Assembly (NCBI RefSeq): GCF_018687715.1
Contig: NC_056758.1
Coordinates: forward strand, 868,001 to 932,000
Origin: Carya illinoinensis
Taxonomy: Eukaryota; Streptophyta; Magnoliopsida; Fagales; Juglandaceae
Length of the DNA: 64,000 bases
Reading direction: 5' to 3'
Part shown: one piece after another, positions 36,780 to 49,970 of the stretch
How positions within the stretch are numbered: the first letter of the stretch is position 1
How the letters are laid out: every line of letters begins with the position of its first letter
Notes under the pieces: model-generated
Database searches by the model: none
Told to the model about the DNA's origin: nothing
The model's input: the letters and a program-made list of their open reading frames with translations, nothing else
Position numbers and translations under genes: made by a program

Positions 36780-39755
36780 GCTAAATTATACATCCACGCA
36801 TATAGACTATATTTCTACTCTTATAAAATATATATATATACTTCCTTCCAAGGTGCTTAAATCATTATCACAAAACTCAGGCACAAAATTTAAATTAAAT
36901 TTACATTTCATATTTGTTTGGCCAAAAATCAACTTTTTAGGGTATTCGCTTAAGCAACAGGGTATTGAAATGTCATTATGAGACTTGACTAGTTGTAATT
37001 TTTATTAAAAAACTCTACGATAATGTAAAGGCGAGGAAGGTAAAAATTAGAAATAGTTGCATTGTACCAGGCTTTCAGCGCTTCTCCTTGGCAGAGAACT
37101 TCATGAAGATATTCAAAAGAGCCCTAAACGAGCAAAAACACAAAATCAAACATAAAACATAAAGCACAAAAAGACTTACAAAATAAAAAGAACAAAAATC
37201 ATGGCTTCCGAAGCTCACATGCAAGAAATTAAGTGCGGAAGCAAACTCCCATATCGACCTGATGGTCCAAAGAACAAATCTAAAAAATAAAGTGAAAACT
37301 AAAAGATCTAAATGAATAGATATAGATATGTTATTACACAAAAAACATAGGTGTTGGATTTTCTCGGTTCTATACTAAAACTTCTAGATCTGGTGTTGTT
37401 TGTGAACAACAAGAAAAAAAAATAGAGCTTTCAAGTTGAAGAGAAAGAAAGAGACGTAAACAATTTTTTTTTTTTTTTTTTTTTTAAACCATATCAACAA
37501 AGCTTTCAACGGAGTCAAGTTAAGTTTTTTATATTGCGTCTTAGCTCCTCCTCAGGATGAAAAACAAAGGGTTGAAAATGGATAAAGAGAAGAGAAATTG
37601 AGTCTGTCGTCAAGACGATTGAAATAGAGGAAGAAAGAAAGAAATTGAAATAAAAGATGGAGTTGATTTTCAAAGAGAGAGATCGAGAGAGAAAGCTCGA
37701 GAGGGAGAGGAAGGAGAATGAAAGGAGCATCAAAGAGAAGAGGAGAAATTGAGTTGTGTTCAGAGAGGAAGCTCGGGAGGATAAGAGAGGGATTTGTGTG
37801 GCGTAAAACTGATTTGAAAAAAATATCCCTGGCACAACATCACGATCACGCAACTTGTAAAAATTAAAATAACGTCTTGAAACCGATAGAAAATAAATAA
37901 ATAGAAGGAAAAATAGACTTTTAACATACGAAACTTTTTACTTTAAATAAATTTAAGATAAATTATGTATAAAATATTTCAATCAATTTCAGTATGTGTA
38001 TTAAATAATTGATTGAAATTAATTTTCCTATAAAAAGCATGTTATTTCTAACAGTCTCTTCGAAATGATCTAAAATTTTAAAAACTCAAAAACTAATTAA
38101 TACACAGTTTGGTTAGTCAGTTCAAAAAAAAATTATTTAATCTAAATTGTACAAAGGAAATTAAGCGGCTAACCAAACACCAATAATGCCTTTGACATAT
38201 CAACAATAAATAATAAAAAGCATGAAAAACTGATGTAGCGTCAACGTCCTTTTTATTTTTTAATCCCCTTTATCATTACTGCTCCTGAAACATCATAATT
38301 ACAATAATATTATATGTTATTATTAGAATAAATATAGAATAATATAGAAAAATAAATATGTTATAGAATCATATTCTAATTTATAATTAGAATAAAAAAT
38401 CCCAAATTTCCTATATATTGAAAAATAAATAAATCTTAATTAGAATAATATATTTTAAGAGAAATATTTTATTTTTTTAAGATTATAGAGAAAATTCGGC
38501 CAACAACTTTAAAATATATTTTGGGATTTAAATTTATTTATACATTTTTTAAATTACTCATAAATATTAGTTTTTATTAATATATTCATAACTATTAAAC
38601 AAAATTTTGGATAAAATGCATATATAATGGTGGTTGAGTTGCGCCAGTTATTTTTTGACATGTCATGTATTGGCTGTAAAAACTGAATTGGGCATGATTA
38701 CAATGATAGCTTCCTTTGTTACCATTGCAAAAACCAAAGTATTTCCCAACCGCGGTATGTATCTTATAATTTTTTTTTTATAATTTATGTAAAAGATTTA
38801 ATATATAATCTTTATTAACTCTAACTTAAAATTATATTTCAATCGAATTTATAGTTCTTGAGCATATGTCGAACTCGACGATGGTACAGGAAGATTGTCT
38901 GATGTTATGTTTGGTGAAGTTGTAGAATAAGTATTCGGTTGTTTGGTAGTTGAGCTCATGGATTATACTGGCGATGTATGTTTTCTTATTTTCCATTGTT
39001 TTATTGATGTGAGTAAAAAAGTCTATTTTAGAATTTTTGACATATTTACTACATTATCTATAAGTAAATTGAGTTTTATATTAAAATTGAGTTTTATTTA
39101 CATCACGAATACTAATTTCATTAAAAACATTGCATTACAAGATTTGTGTTATTTTACAAGAACATTTACCAGATATAGAAAATATTGTAGCATAAGCTTC
39201 ACAAAAAGAGTGGATGATTCAACTTTATGTTGACCCTAACCAACTTAACCAATAGCAGCACGAGAATTTCAACATCGTCTTTATTGATCTTGTACAAGAT
39301 GACACAAAATAATGAATTATAGTACAAAAATCAAATGACACATATTTTGATCTAACATTTTTGTTAGACTTGTATTAAACTTATCGCATGCAGTTTTGCT
39401 AAAATTATGGATGTTATAAACATATATTGGATTATATAATATTTTGAACTAATATTTTTATCTTATCCACTATGCCTTAAATTATTAAGTGAAATCAATT
39501 TTTTTTATAAAATATATATATATTATTTTTTACAAATAACCATTTGATAAAACTAGGTAAACGTGATTTGTACGTTACTCCTACCTAGTAGAAGATTACA
39601 TATGTGTATCTACCAATCAAGTCTTTCGTTACAAGTTGCAACATTTATCCCCATTGAGGAGGAAGAAAACATCATGTACCTTCTAGGTTACTTGGTGCTA
39701 TAGACGCGCGAACATCTCTCTTTAGAATGCCATTGCTCCTCGATGTTAAGAATTT
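36780..39755. other. Intergenic, no supportable gene
   Basis: AT-rich DNA with a T homopolymer at about 37462-37484 and a purine-rich GA block at 37590-37800. Open frames here are short and unlike any family I recognise. Confidence 0.5.
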
Positions 39756-39757
39756 AA

Positions 39758-39990
39758 TGGTTCCTTAGGTTTGATTTGATTATACAATTTATATGAGATG
39801 ATATATTTTGTTAAAATTTAAATAAAATATTGTTATAATATAATTTTTTAATATTAATTTTATTTTAAAATTTAAAAAAATTGAATTGTTTATTATATTT
39901 TGTATAAAAATTTGATAAAATTATAATAATTAGATAAGATAAAAAAAGATAAAATTATTTGACATTTGGTATCTGAACCGGGCCTTAGTG
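39758..39990. mobile_element. TTTGG-ended MITE (degenerate)
   Basis: Interior aaaatattgttataatataa, attaattttattttaaaatt and gaattgtttattatattttg match the copy at 40190-40413 closely. The ends are degenerate (ccttaggtttgatttgatta ... ctgaaccgggccttag). Confidence 0.6.
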
Positions 39991-40189
39991 TCCATTGTCT
40001 ACCTATTTATAGCAAAACCCATTATGATGCAGAACGGGGTGCGAAGCCGAGCAATGTTTATAACGAAATCATATGTACGGTCATTTACAATAATTTATTT
40101 AGGCAAATGGATAAACAGTTTAATTATTAAATAAAAATAAAAAATAAATTAAAAATAGAACTTTTCTCTAAAGGAATCCTTGATAGACT

Positions 40190-40413
40190 AAGGTCCCGCT
40201 TGGTTACACAGATGAGATGAGATGAGATGAGATGTTTTAAATAGTAATAAATAAAATATTGTTATAATATAATTTTTGAATATTAATTTTGTATTGGGAT
40301 TTGAAAAAGTTAGATTGTTTATTATATTTTGTATTGAAATTTAAAAAAAGTGTAATGATGAATTGAGATGAAATGAAATGAGATTTTTAGTTTTGACTAA
40401 ACAAACAAGACCT
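40190..40413. mobile_element. TTTGG-ended MITE (well-preserved copy)
   Basis: The end aggtcccgcttggttacaca carries an atgagatgagatgagatgag run. The other end reads gaaatgaaatgagatttt and aaacaaacaagacct, the inverted counterpart (aggtc...ttggtt / ...aacaagacct). Confidence 0.7.
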
Positions 40414-40435
40414 AAACATTATCCTCCACAAAATT

Positions 40436-40804
40436 TCAGACAATGCAATGAGTATGTTCTGTAAGTACACATCCCGAGGTTTCGACTCTCCACCAAATCA
40501 AGTGGAGAGGAGGCGTCACAAATTCATTTGTGCATTTTCTCGATAATCTCTGCACTATATAGACTCCCTTTCCCATCCTCATTCGAAAACGGAAAGTCGC
40601 AGGTAATTTCTTTGCTAATTGGATGATGTCTTTTCGAAGTTTAGAGGGGACGTGACCCTCTAACAAATATGGGTGACATATTGATTTGTTGACCAGAACA
40701 ACTATCCTATGGCCCACTTGCCATGACCCAATCATCTCCGAACAGCCGTTTGGAGATCGGCTGCTTCCTCTTTGGACCGGCCCTCGACTATGCCTAGTTA
40801 TCAT
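40436..40804 (-). other. Unrecognised open frame, 122 codons
   Basis: I do not recognise this product. The frame is uninterrupted, starts MITRHSRGPVQRGSSRSPNG and contains a basic stretch (LPATFRFRMRMGKGVYIVQR). Its base composition is more balanced than the AT-rich flanks, so it could be a fragment of a gene or of a transposon. No promoter or introns were seen, and it abuts a MITE end. It may equally be chance. Confidence 0.2.
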
Positions 40805-41027
40805 AAATGTATAGGATGCGTATTCATTAAAAAAAAAAAAAAATTATATCTATAAAAAAAAATTAAAATTTTAATACTAAATATCATTATTTTATTAAAA
40901 ACATGCGACATTTGCATAATTATATTAATCATTACTCTATTATTTTATAAAAATACTCTTTATTTTGAAAAAATTGTATAAAGAAATTTTAAGTGATTTG
41001 TCTTCCTCAAATTCAAATGGGTAAGAT

Positions 41028-41215
41028 CTCGTTTAATTATACAAATTATTTCATTTTATTCCATTCATTATAATTTTTTTAAATTTTTATATAAAATAAA
41101 ATAAAAATTTCAATTTTTTCATATCTTAAAATAAAAATAATATTCTAAAAACATTTTATTAAACTTTCAATTTTTATCTCATCTCATCTCATTTCATTTT
41201 ATCTATATAATAAAA
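41028..41215. mobile_element. TTTGG-ended MITE, inverted and degenerate
   Basis: Right end atctcatctcatctcatttc, with interior ttttcatatcttaaaataaa, aataatattctaaaaacatt. This is the complement of the family consensus; the left end is eroded. Confidence 0.5.
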
Positions 41216-41907
41216 AGAGAACCTTATCCCTTTTTCTTGAACATTCGCTTTTAAAGCTTGTACAATCATAGCAAGTGTTTTTAGTGTACCAAACAATCAT
41301 ATCACATGTTATCAATAGTTGATCCCAATAAGGCTAAAGTAATAATTAATTATTTGTAGTTTCTTCTTTTAATATTTTAATAAAATAGTAAATAATTATA
41401 CGTGAATGCCCCGCTCCTCTCTTATATTATTACATTTTTTTCTATTTATATTTTAAAATAAAAATTAATAATTTAAGCGAATTTCAAAATCGTATTTAGT
41501 CACATGCTATTTGATTTCATCGTTTCTACCCTCTCTAGCACGATTGATTATTTACAATAATATAGTCTTATATAGTATCGAAATTTATGTTTTAAATAAC
41601 AAAATAAAAAGTTGCCACGTCAGTTGTATTCATATTTTAGTTTTAAGGAAACTCAGAATGAATAAAGTAGAGTACAAATCACCTGATCACGTTGAGTACA
41701 AAGTTGGATATAATTCTTTAATCCATCGACATTCTGTGCAAAATTGACTATATAATTTAAAAAACCATATTTTGCATTTAGAACTAATTGCATTGATACG
41801 CATTCCAATAATAAATTATTAAGATCAATAGTATGATGACATAATATAATATGATCCGGTTTTCTAAATATAAAATGTAGATTCGAAACCCTCAAGCTCT
41901 TTGTATA

Positions 41908-42045
41908 ATACTATATACAGTTATTTTTACGTATTTTTTACTCATTTTATTGACGTGATTGACTGCGTTAATTTTTTTTGTAATATTCAACTAATTACAT
42001 CAATAGAATGCATAAAAAATAAATAAAAATGACTATATATAAAAT
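41908..42045. mobile_element. Fold-back MITE (copy B of the 11905 family)
   Basis: tatacagttatttttacgta, ttgacgtgattgactgcgtt and the right arm aaataaaaatgactatatat match the 11905-12035 copy in order and spacing. Confidence 0.65.
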
Positions 42046-42124
42046 TTTTAATTCACCAATAACAAAGCTATCATTATAAATTATTATTTATAATTTTGGT
42101 AATGTGGTTATTAGTTATTAATAT

Positions 42125-42305
42125 AAAGAAAAATTATATACATTATATTACCATTTTACTTTTATTTTATTAAGTAAGATGTGACATATTTATTAACGTT
42201 AGATGATTATTTATTGTATATTTTTTTATTATCTAATGTTGATAAATGTACTATATTTTACTTAATAAGATAAAAGTAAAATGAAAGTATTCAGTATAGC
42301 ATTAA
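42125..42305. mobile_element. Fold-back MITE, about 180 bp
   Basis: The arms ttacttttattttattaagt and acttaataagataaaagtaa are inverted, with an inner ttaacgttagatgatt/attatctaatgttgat pair. The result is a near-palindromic element. Confidence 0.7.
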
Positions 42306-42309
42306 TCTA

Positions 42310-42515
42310 AAGAAAAATCTAGTTATAAGTATAATTATGTATTAATCTGTACACTAATTTAATGTGATTGATCAAAAAGTAAGTTTTATTAAAAATAATG
42401 TCAATTTAAATTTAAAATATTATTGATCAAAAAATAAATTTTATTAAAAATAATATTAATTTAAATTTTAAATATAAAAAAATAATATTAATATGTAAAT
42501 TAATATACGATTTTC
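42310..42515. mobile_element. MITE-like repeat (family shared with 60580-60750)
   Basis: agttataagtataattatgt, attaatctgtacactaattt and aatgtgattgatcaaaaagt recur at 60580-60750 as agttgtaagcataattgtat, attaatctgtacattaatat and gatgtgattggtcaaaaaat. Both copies end with a complementary taatatacga or tagtatgcga arm. Confidence 0.65.
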
Positions 42516-42599
42516 CTTTTATATAACAAAACTCTTCGTCTAATACCAAATGCAACTCAAATCATAGCTTGGCCGGCCGTTGACAGATTCTTTTTTTTA

Positions 42600-42709
42600 T
42601 ATTACAACGGGGGTTTCCTTCTATTTCCTCTATTGTCTATCTGCCTCTCTGTCTCTCAAGCCTATCTCTGGTCCGAGTTTGTCTCGTTCTTGCTCGGATA
42701 AGCTTTCCC
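42600..42709 (+). other. Probable 5' non-coding exon of OAS-TL copy 1
   Basis: Pyrimidine-rich sequence (tctatctgcctctctgtctc) ends at aagctttccctg|gtgaga, a plausible donor. The matching acceptor is cctttgtcag|tgctgcag at 43571-43588, just before the start codon. A leader intron is common in plant OAS-TL genes. The exon start is not defined. Confidence 0.45.
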
Positions 42710-43600
42710 TGGTGAGAGTTTCAAGCCGAGTACACTTTCATTCATATACATCATTTTCTTGTTTTGTTTCAAAGATTTCTCCGGAAAGCTCTGCATTGTT
42801 TGATAAATTCCCAGGTTCATGAAAATTTTCTCAAAGTTATGCTCCTCCTAAAAGCAGGCTAATGATTTTGTTTAGTATTTTTTTTGTTAATTAATTGAGT
42901 GGAATCTGAACACTTTTGAAGCCCTTATTTTGTAGTCTTCTTATACGAACCAACTCTTTGTGGTATGTGATACTCTGGGTCAATTTCAGATGTTGTGTGG
43001 GAATATGATGGCTTCTCATGGTACAGGAGTGAAAAAACTGCTTCTGTTTCTGAAATTTTGACCCTTTTTGTTTATTTTTCTCTTTGGTATCGCTTATTAC
43101 ATAGTTTTAGTTCCTTTTTGTGGACATGGAGTTGGTGATCTCGGTGGTTGGTGATATGAAAGTCTCGCACTTTGTTTGGTTACTGAGAAATTAGAAGAGT
43201 TGAAAAGATAATAGATCTTTGAGTGACAAGACTTACTGCAACTTTTAAAAAACCAAAACGCCAATAATTTTACAACATAGTTGATGTAGAAAGCTTTCAC
43301 ATCAGCGGTGTGCTGGGTGTGTAAAAAATAAGGTTTATAAATAGATTTTCTCTAACAAGAATAATACTCCCCACCCCGGCAAATTTGCTTGCATTAAAAC
43401 TTTCAACGATGAAAATCTGAGATTCAAAACTACAGACTCCCACCCCCATCAAATCTTTTTGTCAATGATGAAAAGGTCATGTTGCATACTTTTTCTTTTT
43501 CTATTACTATACGTGCCATACTAGTTAATGTTGATTATATATATTTGTTGTTTTTGCCGATCACTTAATCCCTTTGTCAGTGCTGCAGAGGTTTGATAAA

Positions 43601-46600
43601 ATGGTGGAGGAGAAGTCTGTGATAGCAAAAGATGTTACCGAAGTAAGCCATGTTCATCTCTATCTTAATACCAATACAGTTATCATATTAAAGATACTGG
43701 CTCACTCTGCGAATCTTTTCATTTTGGACATGCACAGTTGATTGGTAACACACCGCTGGTATTTCTCAACCATGTTGTAGATGGTTGTGTAGCACGAATT
43801 GCCGCTAAGCTAGAGATGATGGAACCCTGCTCAAGTGTCAAGGACAGGTGATTAACTACGTTTCTTTTGATATTTTAGTGGAATTACTAATTACTTAAAA
43901 GCTGTCTAATTTTCTTGGTTATATTCGCTTTTCTTATGCTGCATTTGCTTGCACGAAATTGGATTTGATTAGAATCTTAATTTCATGTGTTCAATATCTT
44001 GCTTTCTAGCCAATTGCTTTTTTGGAGTGGCCTTTCTATGAAATTTACTGGCAAACTCCCGATCATCGTTTAATCAAGGAACTTGACATTAATAGCTTTA
44101 GTTAGGGTCTCTTGGAGAACTCTCTTGTACCAATCCATGCAGCTGGATGCAGTCTTAAAATTATTTGTACTGATTTGTTTTTTTTTTTTACACTTATATA
44201 ATATGCCAATTCTATAATGTACTGAATCTATACTAGTTTTTTTTCTGCTTACCAGAGTGTAGTAGGTATTTCCTTTGTATACTTCCTGTGTACTTGGGCT
44301 GTGCCTATTCATGGTAATAAAATCTCTTATTAGTTATAAAAAAATAAATAATATGCCAATTCTGTTGCATTGCAGAATCGGATATAGCATGATTGCCGAT
44401 GCAGAGGAGAAAGGTCTCATTACTCCGGGTGTGGTTAGTAATCAAATTGTTCTCATGCAGAGATGCTTAAATCCATTGTTGGATACCTTCACTTGAAATC
44501 ACTCTTTTTATTTTTTGTTTTTAAATTTATTGGCACCTGGTGTTTGGGAATGGTGTCCTGACTAATCCCAAGGGTGCGCATGCCCTCGGCAAGGAGTTTC
44601 CCATAAGTGCACACCGGGAAATTCAAGGGAAAAATCCCCCCGACCCGATGGCCCTAGAGATTGTTTGCACCCAGTGGGATTCGGACCTTGAAATCACTCT
44701 GGACCTTCACTTTTTACTAATTGCACTGCAAGCTCATGATTTAAGGCCTATAAACATCATGCATGTTTGTGCTCTCCTGTTAATGCCCCTGCTATGTTTG
44801 CTTCAATGCCACAAATTGTGTTTGAGTATGATGTGATGCTTTGCAAATTGGACTCCCATCACATTGTGAACACATGTAGGTACCAACTTGTGAAGGTTAT
44901 ATAAATCATTATTGATTTTTTGTAAATAGCTAAAAACTCTTTATAAGTAATGCAAAGATTTTATTAAAAAGTGCTAAGGGACCCAGCCCAAATACATAGA
45001 AAGTATACAAAAGGATGCTCCCATCTAGCTAGAAGAAGAAAATGAGCAGAATTCCTTAAACTCTAAAAGAATGGAGACTTGGCAGCTTGTGTGAGAATCC
45101 AACCAAGCATAGAGAAGAAATAGCTAAATTAGAGAAGGAAAGCCATAATTGGACTCGCTCTTATAAGCATTTTCTTATGCCTAGTGCTAAATCTTCAGGT
45201 CCCAAGTTCACCCATATTTTGATTTTCCATCATGGGAATCTTTAACTTTAAAGTTCTACTCAAATGTCAACTCTCTCTGTCTCATACACACACATATCCT
45301 CACAGTAGGATGGAAGAATATAGTTTCTCAAGAAGAACATAATTGAATGGTCATAAGTTAATTGCTGCTCAATACTCCATTAGTGTTTTTGTAACTGTGG
45401 GCAATGAGGTGAATTAGGGAACTTTTGAAGTGACAAAATTTCTTTGTTATTCATGCTCTAGAGTGTCTTGATTGAGCCTACCAGTGGCAACACTGGCATA
45501 GGGTTGGCATTCATGGCAGCTGCCAAGCGGTACAAACTCATAATTACCATGCCTGCTTCAATGTCTCTTGAAAGAAGAATCATTCTTAAAGCTTTTGGAG
45601 CTGAGCTGGTTCTAACAGATCCAGCCAGGGGCATGAAAGGTGCTGTTCAGAAGGCTGAAGAGATACTCGCAAAGACTCCCAATGCTTATATTCTTCAGCA
45701 ATTTGAAAACCCTGCAAACCCAAAGGTATAATTTGCATCAATGTTTTCTGCATGCTTGAGTAGCTGGCTGGAGAGATTTACAATCACATTCTTTTGTGTT
45801 TAGATCCATTATGAGACCACTGGACCAGAGATCTGGAAAGGCTCTGGTGGGAAAGTTGATGCATTTGTGTCTGGGATAGGAACTGGAGGTACAGTAACAG
45901 GTGCAGGGAGGTATCTCAAAGAGCAAAACCCCGATGTTAAGGTTCGCTTGCTTAGAGAAAAGATGACATGAGCCTATTGATGCTTTCTGTCTTAATAATG
46001 TTCTTACACCTCTGTTTTGTGTTTAGCTTTATGGGGTTGAACCAGTTGAAAGTGCCATACTGTCTGGAGGGAAACCTGGTGAGCAATGCTGTTTTGCATG
46101 CTTCATTCATGTGTTCTTCCTTGTATTCATCATTCCTTAGTTGCTATTTCGCTTGCTTTTTTTGTTTTAACTTTATTGGCTTAGCATCATGGATGAAATG
46201 TTTATGATTTGTTCTTGGTACTTGGAGGGTGTACCATTAAAAAATTTCTTTTTGACTGGTTTACTTGCATTCTTAATATTTTATAGAAAGTGGTGTTGAT
46301 TTCACCTACACTTCTTCTTTCCTAAACGCTTTACATTCTCATGCTTTTACTTGTATCGTTGCTGACAGGAAGGAATTTATTTATTTTGATAAGTAAACAA
46401 TTATATTGATATGAATAGGCATAGCCCAAGTACACAAGATGGTATACAAAAGGTCACACCTAGTTAGAGAGAATTAATAGAAACAAGAAAATCATGAAAA
46501 TCTAATCTACAGCTGTGTCCCAAAGAAAGAGTGCTAACAAAAAATAATCTAAGTTCTTCTAGTGAGCGCTCCTTGTCTTCAAATGTCCGGTTACTTCGCT

Positions 46601-49600
46601 CCTTCCATAGGCACCACATGATACAAATCAGGACCATTTTCCACACCACAGAAAGGAATATCCATTTGTTTTTTCCTTTGCATCTTAATTTTTTACTATT
46701 TTAAGTGTATGGCTCCTGCTTAAACTTTTTTTCCTAGAGGCATTTCCATGGAAGGGATTTTAAGCCTTTGGGTAAGAAATCAATCTGTATGTAGGACTAA
46801 GCTAATGCGGATAAACCATGGACCTTGGGCTGCCTGGGTGGATATCCTGCCTGAAAACTCTGTTGGCCCTGGTAATACATATGCTTAGTAGTTGAACTGC
46901 TCTGTGAAAATGGGTCCTATCATAGTCAACCCATCAGGTGCATGAATGTCAGAACAACACTGATTTATTCATGGGTTAGCTATTTGCTATCTTTTTTACT
47001 GATACCGATCCAGTCAAGCTTTTTTTTTTCCCTTTCGTCACTAGGAGTTTCAGTTTTTTGTTCAACTTGTCTGGACATGCACGCATGTATTTTACCTATT
47101 GTGGAACACAAAATGGGTCCCTCAACAACCTAGTTGTTGCATAATTTTCTTTCTGTTTTTGTGTTGGGTCCCTTAACACAAAATGATTCCTTCTGTTATT
47201 GAGGCATTAAAAAGAAAAAGAAATTTATCAAGAGAAACAAACTGAAGTTTTATTTTGGAACGTGCTTATGTAGTTCAATGACCCTTTAATTGGTTACATA
47301 GTAAACTGGTATCAAATTTCTTTGCCTCTTAACATGTTTATGTAGTTCATCAATCAATTTAGCTGGTGTAGTGATATATTGGCATCAATATCATTTGATC
47401 CATGCAAGTTATTAGCTAGATAATTGTATTTTGGGTAATAAACTTGCTAAAAGGTTGAATGCTTTGTAAGGTACCTATATTCACCTCAATTCCCTGCCCT
47501 TCTTTCATACAATTCCATTGATAATAAAACAGATTTTTTATAGTGTTTTTCCATGTGATGCCTAAAACTGTCTAGGATAATTCTGTGTTACTTGTCATGG
47601 CCACTACCATTTCTCTATGTTCTTGTGTTTGATAACATTTCCTAAATCTTTGTATACTGTACCAATATTTTTTGCATATCTATCCTATTTGAAGCAAACA
47701 ATATCTTAGTCTTTTGCGTAACATGATTAACTGCATGCTTGTCAATCTCAAGGCCCACATAAGATCCAAGGAATTGGTGCTGGCTTCATCCCTGGAGTTT
47801 TGGATGTCAATCTACTTGATGAAGTTATTCAAGTAAGCCTCAAAACTCCTAATTGGTATATCTTATAATTAGCTTATGGAGTTATCTGTTAAGTTAATTG
47901 CGAAATCCTGCCTCCAAAGAAAAATGTGAAAGATGGCATACAATGAAGAAACACTGACCTAAAAAAGGGGTAAAAAAAAGGAAAAACAAAAGTGGACATG
48001 TAAACCAAGAGAACTTGTAGTTTCCAACATCATAATTCTCTTGACCTTTTTCTGAGGAAATACATTTGTCCGGACAAACTTCAGATTTTCTTATTTGATT
48101 GATAATGATTTCTGAACGCTCTGTATAAGTATATAATTCAGAGTGCATCCTTTTATGTGTTCCATCAAGTTACATTGTTACATTCAAAGCATGAAAGTGT
48201 TTCTTGAACTTTTTTTCAAGGCTAGTATCTTGAAATCTTACCATGTGGGAACCGCATGGTTCACTCTTTTGCTTGCATGTGTGGGGATTCCAAACTATTT
48301 TGCAAGCAAGTTTTAGACAATCTTAAACCTGTCAATTACAAGGGACTTTCTACCCTCAACGTTTTTCTTGATCTCATTGTTTTTAATCACTGTGACGGTT
48401 ATATGACTTTTCTTATGATGATGTTTTGTATATCTTTTCCTTTTTCTTTAGAAGTTCCAGAAAGTCAATAGATTTTCTTTCTTTCTTTTTTATTTTTAAA
48501 TTGTTATTGCCTTTCTCCCTGTGCCCCTCAGACCTCATGCTAATCTTGCAGATATCAAGTGAAGAAGCTATTGAAACTGCTAAGCTTCTTGCATTGAAAG
48601 AAGGTTTGCTGGTATGCTTACATCTGTAAAAAAATATGTTTCGTCAATGCATTCTCCATTTTCTTTTCCTGCAAAATCTTTCACTACTCTGCCCATCTTA
48701 AAGCATGTGATTGTTGTTGTTGTTATTGTTATTGTTATTATTATTATTATTATTTTTTTCTTCCAACGATAGATCACTTTCATTACTTAAAAAGAAATTC
48801 ATACATAACATTCAGTTACTCCTATTATTATAAAACAAGCAAACTTAGACATTATAAATTAAAGAAACCAGAAGTGGGCAGATCTTTTCCATTGTGAAAA
48901 TTCAGCAAGCATTGTGGAATCTTTATTCTGGGTATTTCTCCAAATTCAGCATTTGAAGACGCCCATTGCGGCACAGAGTGCACGTACCGATTTTGAGCCC
49001 GGTGTATCTTAACTGCTTCCCAGCTTTCAAAGTTGTTCAGGGGAACTCTTGAATCACTGATCAAATTGTCTATTGTCCAGTCAGAAGTATTAAGGGGGTT
49101 GTTCAAAGCTGATATTACCACTTGAGAGTCCCCTTCAATTTTGATATTCTTCCACCCATTGTTGTTGTCTAATCTGATCCCAATAAAAGCTGCTAACGCT
49201 TCTCCACAATTTGGGTTGCGATTACTAGAAAACTCTGCAACACACCCTATAATGGTCCCAGTATAATCTCTGCAAACCGCCACTGCTGTACTACCTGAGA
49301 TCTGGGATGCCTTTTATATTATTATTATATCTGTTCTGGGATGCCTTTTATTCTTTTGATCTTCTATGACATCTGTTCAAACATTTATTGCAGGTAGGGA
49401 TATCATCTGGTGGTGCTGCTGCTGCTGCAATTAAGATAGCAAAGAGGCCAGAAAATGCTGGGAAACTCATTGTTGTGAGTTTGATCTTGTTATTGCTAGC
49501 AAGCGATTTCATTTTTGTGTTAAACCATAAATCCTGCTTAGAACCAATTTCAATGCGTTTGTGTGTATGGCTGCACAAGAATGAATGTTTTGCTGTAACA

Positions 49601-49970
49601 CGGTAATTAATTACTGCTGTCAACTCTCAACTGGTGCCTGTATAGGATACATATGGTCAGTTTTTTTTTTTTTCTTTTTTTTAATTTGTAATTTTATTTA
49701 TTTTTTAATTTGTAATTTTTATTTTTTTATATATTGACAACTCCATACGGATTATCAATTGATAGGATATGACACGAATGGTTTGCTTCTTGTTGTATAT
49801 TTTTTACTCAATCGTAGTCTAAAGTCGTTCTTGAAATGACTAGTGTAAAAAGTCCTTACTAGCCTTGTTATGAACAGGTGATCTTCCCAAGCTTTGGAGA
49901 GCGTTATCTGTCATCTGTTCTGTTCGAATCTGTGAAGCGGGAGGCAGATAGCATGGTTTTTGAGCCCTGA
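43601..49970 (+). CDS. O-acetylserine(thiol)lyase / cysteine synthase, copy 1 (cytosolic type)
   Basis: Ten exons: 43601-43642, 43738-43847, 44376-44433, 45462-45725, 45804-45941, 46027-46078, 47753-47832, 48552-48611, 49394-49474 and 49878-49970. They sum to 978 nt (325 aa), all GT-AG. The enzyme makes cysteine from O-acetylserine and sulfide using PLP. Visible motifs: [14 protein letters not shown] lysine K49 in CSSVKDR, substrate loop PTSGNTG (76-82), phosphate cup GTGGT (184-188), [21 protein letters not shown] (the region contacting serine acetyltransferase), and C-terminal [14 protein letters not shown] and [11 protein letters not shown]. The N terminus ([14 protein letters not shown]) has no transit peptide, which fits the cytosolic isoform. 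Introns contain L1 fragments, a SINE and an antisense L1 RNase H piece. It is first in a three-gene head-to-tail array. Confidence 0.96.
44214..44347 (+). mobile_element. L1 3' end fragment, 134 bp, in OAS-TL1 intron 2
   Basis: Contains tgtatacttcctgtgtactt, gggctgtgcctattcatg and an A-rich end. A perfect 16-bp target duplication, ataatatgccaattct, flanks it (44198-44213 and 44348-44363). The second copy ends only 12 nt before exon 3, so the insertion re-spaced the acceptor region. Confidence 0.88.
44506..44686 (-). mobile_element. Au-like SINE in OAS-TL1 intron 3
   Basis: In reverse orientation it reads a B box (GGTCCGAATCCCAC), CAAACAATCTCTAGGGCC, CTTGAATTTCCCGG, GAAACTCCTTGCCGAGGG and GGGATTAGTCAGGAC, then CACCAGGTGCCAATAAA and an A-rich tail. 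The A box is missing (5' truncated). A 14-bp target duplication, cttgaaatcactct, flanks it (44492-44505 and 44687-44700). Confidence 0.88.
44945..45165 (-). mobile_element. L1 3' fragment in OAS-TL1 intron 3
   Basis: agattttattaaaaagtgct, agcccaaatacatagaaagt and atacaaaaggatgctcccat match the complement of the L1 tail family. The end points are approximate. Confidence 0.55.
46385..46665 (-). mobile_element. L1 3' fragment in OAS-TL1 intron 6
   Basis: In reverse it encodes the L1 C-terminal region ([32 protein letters not shown]) followed by the tail tgtacttgggctatgcctat and an A-rich end. Flanking cagg/aaggaat and cagaaaggaat look like an imperfect target duplication. Confidence 0.8.
48776..49330 (-). 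mobile_element. Antisense L1-type RNase H fragment in OAS-TL1 intron 8
   Basis: 48852-49283 in reverse is an open frame with RNase H-like (RVT_3) features: ACRDYTG-like start ([17 protein letters not shown]), [16 protein letters not shown] (catalytic Glu region), [15 protein letters not shown] (Asp region) and [17 protein letters not shown]. This domain ends many plant non-LTR elements. A TTG/TTA microsatellite (48713-48752) adjoins its tail. Confidence 0.8.

Noticed and set aside
37515..37853. 112-codon minus-strand frame rich in Ser/Leu/Phe.
   Set aside because: It is the complement of a GA-rich purine block, so the amino-acid bias is explained by composition and no domain was seen.
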